Assembly (NCBI GenBank): GCA_900554135.1 | Contig: USFU01000012.1 | Location: forward strand, 1-19,978 | DNA length: 19,978 bases | From: an uncultured Collinsella sp. | GTDB taxonomy: Bacteria > Actinomycetota > Coriobacteriia > Coriobacteriales > Coriobacteriaceae | Reading direction: 5' to 3' | In this document: positions 14,322-19,978 of the stretch, in pieces | Position numbering within the stretch: the stretch's first letter is position 1 | How the letters are laid out: each line of letters opens with the position of its first letter | Notes under the pieces: model-generated | What the model was told of the DNA's origin: nothing | What the model saw: only the letters and a program-made list of their open reading frames with translations | The model's database searches: none | Translations under genes and position numbers: made by a program

Positions 14322-15176
14322 ATGGCTGAGCTGTTGAAGGGCGCTCCCGTCGCCCGCGCGTTGACTGAGGAGCTTGCCGATCGTTGTGCTGTTCTGCGCG
14401 AGCGCGGCGTTGTTCCGACGCTTGCTATCGTGCGCGTGGGCGAGCGCGAGGACGACCTGTCCTACGAGCGCGGCGCCCTCAAGCGCTGCGAGAAGGTTGG
14501 GATTGAGGCTCGCCGCGTATTGCTTCCTGCCGATGTTTCGCAGGATGAGCTGCTGGCGGCTATTAAGGACATCAATGCCGACCCCGCTGTTCACGGTTGC
14601 CTGATGTTTCGCCCGCTGCCCGCTGGGCTTGACAAGGATGCAGTTGCCGCGGCACTCGATCCCGCCAAAGATGTTGACTCCATGACACCTGCCTCGCTGC
14701 TCACCGCGCTTTCGGGTCGTGGCGAGGGCTTTGCTCCTTGCACGGCCGAGGCCGTGCTGGCGTTGCTGGACCATTACGGCGTTGAGCTGGATGGGGCCAA
14801 GGTCGCGGTCGTCGGTCGATCGCTGGTAATTGGCCGTCCCGTTGCCGCCATGCTTACGGCTCGCAATGCCACAGTGACGACGTGCCATACGCATACGCGC
14901 GACTTGGCTGCCGAGTGCCGTTCTGCCGACATTGTTGTTGCCGCGGTTGGACGTGCGCACACGATTGGCGCGGATGCGGTTCGCGAGGGCCAGACGATCA
15001 TCGATGTGGGTATTAACTGGGACGAGGCCGCCGGCAAGCTGGTCGGCGACGTCGATTTTGATGCTGCGGAGCCGGTTGTTGGCGCAATTACTCCCGTGCC
15101 GGGCGGCGTGGGGGCTGTGACCACGGCGATCCTCGCCAAACACGTGATTGAGGCGTCGGAGCGTGCATCGAAATAG
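14322..15176 (+). CDS. folD: FolD-family methylene-THF dehydrogenase lacking cyclohydrolase residues
   Basis: The product is 284 residues. FolD oxidises 5,10-methylene-THF to methenyl-THF with NAD(P)+ and normally also hydrolyses methenyl-THF to 10-formyl-THF. The fold and cofactor site are intact (VGRSLVIGRPVA at 164-175, VGDVDF, TPVPGGVG at 257-264; DVD at 117-119). The catalytic lysine four residues after Y48 is Ala52 (SYERGALK), and the glutamine of the usual VQLPLP motif is Phe96 (MFRPLP). Human and E. coli enzymes need that lysine for the cyclohydrolase step. This copy is therefore predicted to be a dehydrogenase only. A purine-rich ribosome binding site (AAGGAAGAGGGG) spans the end of fchA. 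Confidence 0.9.
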   Translation: MAELLKGAPVARALTEELADRCAVLRERGVVPTLAIVRVGEREDDLSYERGALKRCEKVGIEARRVLLPADVSQDELLAAIKDINADPAVHGCLMFRPLPAGLDKDAVAAALDPAKDVDSMTPASLLTALSGRGEGFAPCTAEAVLALLDHYGVELDGAKVAVVGRSLVIGRPVAAMLTARNATVTTCHTHTRDLAAECRSADIVVAAVGRAHTIGADAVREGQTIIDVGINWDEAAGKLVGDVDFDAAEPVVGAITPVPGGVGAVTTAILAKHVIEASERASK

Positions 15177-15214
15177 GCGTTTTGGGCTGTATGAAGGGTC
15201 AGTAATATACCCAC

Positions 15215-15442
15215 TGTGCAAAAAACGCCAAATATGAGTACTGTTGCCAAGATAGTCACATATGTTTTAGGTCTTTTTGGCTTCCTAGCGATATTCATTC
15301 TCGTTAGGGAGCTTATTTTATTGAACCTATGGGGAATAACGTTGTCTTGCTTTTGGACAAATGGGGATTTTCGGCACTCGTTACGAGGAAATTTGCTGCT
15401 ACTAAATTGGTGACAGTACTCATATTTGGCATTTTTTGCACA
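15215..15442. repeat. 228-bp element with 35-bp imperfect terminal inverted repeats
   Basis: The left terminus (15215-15249) and the reverse complement of the right terminus (15408-15442) agree at 32 of 35 positions. They start TGTGCAAAAAA and include GCCAAATATGAGTACTGT. The interior is AT-rich and holds a smaller hairpin (CCTAGCGA at 15281-15288 with TCGTTAGG). No target duplication and no transposase is visible. It fills most of the 354-bp gap between folD and the dipeptidase gene. It may be a MITE-like element or a pair of inverted copies of a dispersed intergenic repeat. Confidence 0.7.
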
Positions 15443-15530
15443 CAGGGGCTGCCGGGGCGGCGGTTTCGCCCTTTTTGCTCCGAAGCGATACACTGTTGCC
15501 GTTTGATTTCTTCGCTCAAGGAGGATGCGC

Positions 15531-17054
15531 ATGCCGTGCACAACGATTTTGGTTGGTAAGAACGCGAGCTACGACGGGTCGACGCTGGTCGCCCGCAACG
15601 AGGACTCGTCCAACGGGGTGTTTGAGCCCAAGCGCATGCGCGTGGTGCACCCCGACGAGCAGCCGCGTGTCTACACGAGTGTCCTGAGCCACCTGACCGT
15701 TGAGCTGCCCGACAATCCCATGCGTTACACAAGCGTCCCCGACGTTGTCCCGGGTCATGGCATTTGGGCCGAGGCCGGCTTCAACGAGCTCAATGTTGGC
15801 ATGTCCGCAACCGAGACGCTCACCACCAACGAGCGCGTCCGCGGCGCTGATCCGCTCGTGGACTACGTGCCCGCCAAGGGCAACGAGGGCGAGGACGGCT
15901 ATGTGCCGGCGCAGTCCGGCGGTCTGGGCGAGGAGGATATGGTGACCCTGGTGCTGCCGTACGCCAAGTCCGCCCGCGACGGTGTGCGCATCCTGGGCGA
16001 CCTGCTCGAACGCTACGGTACCTACGAGAACAATGGCATTGCCTTTAGTGACGTTGACGAGATCTGGTGGCTCGAGACCATCGGCGGCCACCACTGGATC
16101 GCCAAACGCGTGCCCGATGACGCCTATGTGACCATGCCTAACCAGCTGGGTATCGACAGCTTTGACCTGGACGATGCCGAGGGCACCCAGGCAGATCATA
16201 TGTGCTCCGCCGACCTGCGCTCCTGGATGGCCGAGTGGCATCTGGACCTGACGCTGGGTGTTAAGGGCGATGGTCCCGCTGCGGTCTTTAACCCGCGCGA
16301 GGCCTTTGGCTCGCACAGTGACAGCGACCACGTTTACAACACGCCGCGCGCCTGGTACATGCAGCGCTGCCTCAACCCCAGCGATGTGTGGGACGGTCCC
16401 GAGGCCGACTACACGCCCGAGAGCGATGACATCCCCTGGAGCCGCGTGCCCGAGCGCAAGGTGACCCTCGAGGACATCAAGTACGTGCTTTCGAGTCACT
16501 ACCAGGGCACGGAGTACGACTGCTACGGCAGCAAGGGTACGCCCGCCACGCGCGGCGCCTATCGTCCCATCGGCATCAACCGCAACAGTCAGCTCGCCGT
16601 GTTGCAGCTGCGTCCCTATGCACAGCCGGCGTATCGCGCCGTGCAGTGGATGGCGTTTGGCTCCAACTCGTTTAACGCGCTCGTACCGCTGTACGCCAAC
16701 GTCGAGACCATGCCCGAGTACTATGCCGACACGCAGGCTCGCGTGACGTCCGAGAATTTCTATTGGGCAAATCGCCTGATTGGTGCCTTGGCCGATGTTC
16801 GCTTCCATGAGTGCGGTCGCGCGGTCGAGGATTATCAGGAGAAGGTCGGCGGCATGGGCCACAAGCAGATTCACGACGTTGACGCTGTCGTAGCCGCACT
16901 GCCCGAGGCCGAGGTGCCCGCCGAGCTCGCCCGCGCCAACGAGGCCTTTGCCGAGCGCGTACGCGTGGAGACCGATGCTCTGTTGGGCAAGGTGCTCTAC
17001 ACCACGAGCTGTGCCATGAAGAACTCCTTCGCGATGAACGACAATGTAAGGTAA
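15531..17054 (+). CDS. pepD: C69-family dipeptidase (PepD-like)
   Basis: The product is 507 residues. Family C69 enzymes are N-terminal-nucleophile hydrolases that split dipeptides, as PepD of lactobacilli. The start MPCTTILVGKNASYDGSTLV gives the catalytic cysteine C3 followed by the family block VARNEDSS. GHGIWAEAGFNELNVGMSATE and the later SHYQGTEYD are also typical. Mature activity probably requires removal of the first two residues. I chose the ATG at 15531 because AAGGAGG ends 6 bp before it; the ATG at 15525 abuts that site. No signal peptide is visible, so it is probably cytoplasmic. It is transcribed alone, ending in a strong hairpin. Confidence 0.9.
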   Translation: MPCTTILVGKNASYDGSTLVARNEDSSNGVFEPKRMRVVHPDEQPRVYTSVLSHLTVELPDNPMRYTSVPDVVPGHGIWAEAGFNELNVGMSATETLTTNERVRGADPLVDYVPAKGNEGEDGYVPAQSGGLGEEDMVTLVLPYAKSARDGVRILGDLLERYGTYENNGIAFSDVDEIWWLETIGGHHWIAKRVPDDAYVTMPNQLGIDSFDLDDAEGTQADHMCSADLRSWMAEWHLDLTLGVKGDGPAAVFNPREAFGSHSDSDHVYNTPRAWYMQRCLNPSDVWDGPEADYTPESDDIPWSRVPERKVTLEDIKYVLSSHYQGTEYDCYGSKGTPATRGAYRPIGINRNSQLAVLQLRPYAQPAYRAVQWMAFGSNSFNALVPLYANVETMPEYYADTQARVTSENFYWANRLIGALADVRFHECGRAVEDYQEKVGGMGHKQIHDVDAVVAALPEAEVPAELARANEAFAERVRVETDALLGKVLYTTSCAMKNSFAMNDNVR

Positions 17055-17072
17055 AGCCCACCTTGCGACGAG

Positions 17073-17111
17073 CGAGCGGGGCAAACGCCGTCGAAGGCTT
17101 TGCCCCGCTCG
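17073..17111 (+). terminator. Intrinsic terminator of pepD
   Basis: CGAGCGGGGCAAA (17073-17085) pairs exactly with TTTGCCCCGCTCG (17099-17111), with an inner GCC/GGC stem. The tail ATTCCTAT is only weakly T-rich. It lies 18 bp after the stop codon. Confidence 0.7.
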
Positions 17112-17137
17112 ATTCCTATCTTGGCGGTAAAACGATT

Positions 17138-17167
17138 TTGTGTCGTTCGCCCAATCTTGGGTACAAG
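17138..17167 (+). promoter_or_regulatory. Weak promoter candidate before the phasin-like gene
   Basis: TTGTGT (17138-17143) and TACAAG (17162-17167) are 18 bp apart and match the consensus only partly. The leader would be about 30 bases. This is the best candidate in the gap. Confidence 0.3.
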
Positions 17168-17202
17168 AAGGCCAATGCAGTTGTTCATGATTGGAGCCAA
17201 CC

Positions 17203-17619
17203 ATGGTTATGAAACTCGATCAGCTTGTTAACGGTGCCATCAACGTGGGCTTCGGCGCCGCCGCCGTTGCCGTCGAGGGCGGCAAGAAGGTTCTCGACGA
17301 CCTCGGTACCAAGGGCGAGCATGTCCGCAAGGATGCCGGCATCCCCGATATCGCCCGCAGCGTGTCCGATATGTTCGAGCAGGCGGGTGGCACCATCTCC
17401 GACCTGACCGAGCGCCTGGGCATGCAGGGCGAGACTGCGGCACAGCGCGTGCTCGACGAGCTCATCCTGGCCCGCGTCCGCGTTATGACCGCCCCCGAGC
17501 GCACGGCCTTCCTGGCCCATGTGCGCGACATCGTCGATTCGGTCGAGGACAACGTGACCTCGGTGCCCGTCGAGTCCGTTGAGCCCGACGACGCAGAGGA
17601 CGCCGAAGAGGCCGAGTAG
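17203..17619 (+). CDS. Phasin-like small helical protein next to UbiB
   Basis: The product is 138 residues. It is mostly helical: a Gly/Ala-rich N-terminal segment (INVGFGAAAVAVEGGKKVL), then a charged amphipathic part and an acidic tail (DDAEDAEEAE). This pattern is usually annotated as phasin-like or polyhydroxyalkanoate-regulator-like, but no PHA synthase is in the window and granule binding is not implied. ATG at 17203 has GGAG 6 bp upstream. An ATG two codons later is an alternative. It is 8 bp before the UbiB-type gene, a pairing I associate with AarF/UbiB loci in Gram-positive bacteria; both may act on a lipid or quinone process. Confidence 0.75.
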   Translation: MVMKLDQLVNGAINVGFGAAAVAVEGGKKVLDDLGTKGEHVRKDAGIPDIARSVSDMFEQAGGTISDLTERLGMQGETAAQRVLDELILARVRVMTAPERTAFLAHVRDIVDSVEDNVTSVPVESVEPDDAEDAEEAE

Positions 17620-17627
17620 CAGCGCAG

Positions 17628-19391
17628 ATGGCAGATTCCACCACCGATTACAACAATCTAGATCCCTTGGGTGACGAGGCGGCGGTTGTCGACGAGGTCG
17701 ATGCCGCCGTCTCGGGCGCTCGCAAGAAGCCGCGCGCTGTCGATATGGTCCCCGAGGAGCCCGACGCGATGGCGCCGGACGAGGAATACCAGCTCACACC
17801 GGCAGGTCGCCGCGAACGCATCGGTCAGATCGTTCGCCTGGTCAAAAAGTATCGTGTGTGGGATAACCTCACGCCGGTCCGCCTGCGCCGTCTGCTCGAA
17901 GAGCTCGGCCCCATGTTCGTCAAGATGGGGCAGATTCTGGCTAACCGCTCCGAGATTTTGCCGCAGCGGTTTTGCGACGAGCTGCGTCGCCTGCGCTCCG
18001 ACGTAGAGCCGGTGCCGTATGAGGTGGTGCTCCGCTGTCTGGAAGAGGAGTACGGCCAGCGCCTGGGGCAGATGTTCGACGCGATCGATCCCAATCCGCT
18101 CGGTAGCGCGTCGCTTGCGCAGGTTCACCGTGCCCGCCTGGTGACGGGCGAGGACGTGGCCGTTAAGGTGCAGCGCCCCGGCGCGCAGCAGGTCATGGCG
18201 CAGGACATCGACATCATTCGCTCGGTGGTGCGCATCGTCTCAAAGTTCGTCAACACCGACCAGTTTGTGGACCTGCACGGCGTGGTCGAAGAGCTGTGGA
18301 CCTCGTTTCGCGAGGAAACCAACTTTTTGGCCGAGGCCAAAAACCTCAACGATTTCTATGAGTTCCATAAGAGCGTCCATGGCGTGTCGTGTCCCAAATC
18401 CTACTTGGACCTTTGCACCGAGCACGTCGTGGTCATGGACTACATTGACGGCATCTCGATTGCCGATCCCGAGCGCCTGGTAGCCGAGGGCTATGACCTG
18501 GAAAAGATCGGCTCGGCGATTGTCGAGGACTATTCGACGCAGGTGCTCGACGACGGCTTTTTCCATGCCGACCCGCATGCGGGAAACATCATTCTCAAGG
18601 ACGGCATCGTCTACTTTATCGACCTGGGCATGGTCGGGCGCATGTCGAGCCACGACCGCGGTATCGTCAAGGACATGATTTTCGCCGTGGCCGAGGGCGA
18701 CGTGCCCAAGCTCAAGGACTCGCTTATGCGCTTTGCCGTGACGCGCGGCGATTCGGCCGAGCTCGACCATTCGGCCTTTTTGTCCGATCTGGACTTTATC
18801 GTTGCCGACTTTGCGGGGCTCGATCTTAAGGACCTGGATATCGGCGAGTTTTTGACCTCGCTGCTAAACCTGGCGCGCAAAAACGACGTTGAGCTGCCGA
18901 GTGTGGTGACGATGTTCGCCCGCGGCATGGTGACGCTCGAGGGCCTGCTGACCGAGTACATGCCCAACGTCAACATGATCCAGATCATCCAGACGCACAT
19001 CAAAAACGAAAAGAGCACCTATGCACGCGTCCGCGAAATGGGGCGCGATCTTGCCGCGAGCAGCTATCGAGCGGCAAAAGGCTCACTCGAGGCGGCCGAG
19101 TATCTGGGCTTGGCGTCGCGCATGCTCACGCGCGGCCAGCTTAAGGTGAACACGCAGATCATGAGTAGCGATAAGGCGCTGCGACAGCTGGGTGGAATTA
19201 TCGACCGCATGTCGATGGCAATTGTTATCGCCGGCCTGTTTATCGGTTCGTCGGTGGTGTACTACGCGCGCATCGAGCCGGTTGTGTTCGGTATCCCGGT
19301 CATCGGCTTTATGGGCTACGTGAGTGCGCTGGTGCTGGCGCTGATGCTGGGCCGCGAGATCTGGCGCAACAGTCACGGCGGCAAGCGTTAA
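17628..19391 (+). CDS. ABC1/UbiB/AarF-family atypical kinase
   Basis: The product is 587 residues. The family holds atypical kinases or ATPases tied to quinone and lipid metabolism. All family marks are seen: KMGQ (99-102) in the N-terminal extension, the Ala-rich loop GSASLAQVH (159-167), the ATP lysine VAVKVQRPG (K180), FHADPHAGNI (312-321; D315, N320) and the metal aspartate FIDLG (D332). Two C-terminal transmembrane helices (about 529-547 and 552-575) anchor it. The first 55 residues are acidic and probably disordered. No strong ribosome binding site precedes the ATG, which fits coupling to the gene 8 bp upstream. Coriobacteria generally lack ubiquinone, so a menaquinone or other lipid role is more likely. 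Confidence 0.9.
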   Translation: MADSTTDYNNLDPLGDEAAVVDEVDAAVSGARKKPRAVDMVPEEPDAMAPDEEYQLTPAGRRERIGQIVRLVKKYRVWDNLTPVRLRRLLEELGPMFVKMGQILANRSEILPQRFCDELRRLRSDVEPVPYEVVLRCLEEEYGQRLGQMFDAIDPNPLGSASLAQVHRARLVTGEDVAVKVQRPGAQQVMAQDIDIIRSVVRIVSKFVNTDQFVDLHGVVEELWTSFREETNFLAEAKNLNDFYEFHKSVHGVSCPKSYLDLCTEHVVVMDYIDGISIADPERLVAEGYDLEKIGSAIVEDYSTQVLDDGFFHADPHAGNIILKDGIVYFIDLGMVGRMSSHDRGIVKDMIFAVAEGDVPKLKDSLMRFAVTRGDSAELDHSAFLSDLDFIVADFAGLDLKDLDIGEFLTSLLNLARKNDVELPSVVTMFARGMVTLEGLLTEYMPNVNMIQIIQTHIKNEKSTYARVREMGRDLAASSYRAAKGSLEAAEYLGLASRMLTRGQLKVNTQIMSSDKALRQLGGIIDRMSMAIVIAGLFIGSSVVYYARIEPVVFGIPVIGFMGYVSALVLALMLGREIWRNSHGGKR

Positions 19392-19394
19392 CGA

Positions 19395-19427
19395 TTTCCC
19401 GGGTCGGGGGAAACGGATTATTTTGCT
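19395..19427 (+). terminator. Probable intrinsic terminator of the UbiB-type gene
   Basis: TTTCCC (19395-19400) pairs with GGGAAA (19408-19413), and ATTATTTT follows after four bases. It lies 3 bp after the stop codon. Confidence 0.5.
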
Positions 19428-19529
19428 CGGCACTCCATTCTCACCCTTTTCTATCGCAAACCATAGCTTTTACCTCGGGCTTCGCCTGTGTGCGGGGCCC
19501 TTTTGCGTGCTACCATACTGACAGTAATA

Positions 19530-19711
19530 ATCGATGGCCTAGATGGTGGTGCGGAGACGCACGAATGCGCGGTTTTCCTGCGCGTTTGGGAGAATTGGGG
19601 TGCAAATCCCCGGCTGTACCAGTAACCGTAATTCCTCTTGGCTCGGGATGTCCGCATCGCAGATCGGACGATGCGCCCGGGCCGTTAAGGTTAAGTCGGA
19701 TCGCCTCCCAT
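19530..19711 (+). ncRNA. Cobalamin riboswitch
   Basis: The aptamer core is recognisable: GGGAGAATTGGGGTGCAAAT (19588-19607), then CCCCGGCTGTACCAGTAACC, and the B12-box-like AAGTCGGATCGCCTCCC (19693-19709). Adenosylcobalamin or a related cobamide should bind it and lower expression of the gene at 19857. About 145 bases separate the aptamer from the start codon. They hold short hairpins but no terminator with a clear T-run, so control of translation is more likely than attenuation. The 5' boundary is approximate. The stretch 19428-19529 shows nothing else clear. Confidence 0.85.
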
Positions 19712-19856
19712 CTTGTACGCGGCCGTGGCGAAAGCCGCCGGTACGCGTTGGGCTCTGGAGGGAAGGGGGACCCCGATGGGGGTACTCGAGCGCAATGTGC
19801 GCGATGACGTGGGGCAGCCGCTTGGCAATGCTCCAAGTACAGACAATAGGAGACAA

Positions 19857-19978
19857 ATGGATATGTTTGAGGACGAGTGCCAGCGCGCCTCGTGGCGTCG
19901 CCATGGAGCGATTGCCCGTGGCGTAGCCAAGCGCGGTCTGGTGGCGTTCCTGGCTTTTGCCATGGCTTTTGGCACCAC
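19857..19978 (+). CDS. Start of an exported-protein gene under cobalamin riboswitch control (partial)
   Basis: Only 40 codons are present. The start has AGGAGA 3-4 bp before ATG. The N-terminus is charged (MDMFEDECQRASWRRHG) and then becomes hydrophobic (LVAFLAFAMAFGT), like a signal peptide with a long n-region or a first membrane helix. The riboswitch suggests a role in cobalamin uptake or a B12-sensitive surface process. The family cannot be named from this fragment. Confidence 0.7.
   Translation, partial: MDMFEDECQRASWRRHGAIARGVAKRGLVAFLAFAMAFGT

Noticed and set aside
14004..15221. Long open frame on the - strand opposite fchA and folD
   Set aside because: Both + strand genes are recognised enzymes. 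The antisense frame has low-complexity composition and no family match.
15516..17204. Long open frame on the - strand opposite pepD (562 codons)
   Set aside because: It is the antisense frame of a clear C69 dipeptidase gene. Its length follows from GC-rich codon use, and it shows no recognisable domain.
1..19978. CRISPR array, rRNA, complete insertion sequence or prophage genes
   Set aside because: No regularly spaced repeats, ribosomal RNA sequence, transposase or phage structural genes were seen.

Overview
The window looks like a chromosomal segment from a gut-associated member of the Coriobacteriia, most likely Collinsella or a close relative. This is inferred from the high G+C content, Gram-positive-style lipoproteins and ribosome binding sites, a Tat-exported protein with an LAGTG wall-anchor-like motif, a variant FolD next to FchA, and a phasin-like gene next to a UbiB-type kinase. 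No database search was possible. I see no rRNA, tRNA, CRISPR array or transposase gene. Twelve genes read on the + strand, seven on the - strand, and one clear gene remnant is present.

Layout. 1-5700: a single-pass membrane protein with phosphothreonine-like motifs, a cation diffusion facilitator (CDF), an ATP-grasp ligase and a double zinc-ribbon protein. The start region of the CDF gene and its upstream DNA occur twice, on either side of the ATP-grasp gene, and the second copy is a 28-codon remnant. 5700-8050: an ADP-ribosylglycohydrolase, a HicAB toxin-antitoxin pair and a small PH-like protein. 8050-13500: a large Tat-exported phosphatidylinositol phospholipase C-like surface protein, two paralogous lipoproteins that share a 16-bp dyad in their upstream DNA, and a zinc-ribbon membrane protein. 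13500-15180: an fchA-folD pair for one-carbon folate metabolism, preceded by its own promoter and a terminator that may act as an attenuator. 15180-17060: a 228-bp element with 35-bp inverted termini, then a C69-family dipeptidase. 17060-19400: a phasin-like protein and a UbiB/ABC1 kinase. 19400-19978: a cobalamin riboswitch leading into a truncated exported-protein gene.

How genes fit together. FolD lacks the lysine and glutamine associated with cyclohydrolase activity, and the adjacent FchA could supply that step, so the two genes would share the work of interconverting methylene-, methenyl- and formyl-THF. HicA and HicB form a standard operon. The phasin-like protein and the kinase are separated by 8 bp and are probably cotranscribed. 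Several genes end in strong hairpins, and most other units appear to be transcribed singly. The most unusual features are the duplicated CDF start region, the dyad shared by the lipoprotein paralogues, the 228-bp inverted-repeat element and the fchA leader.
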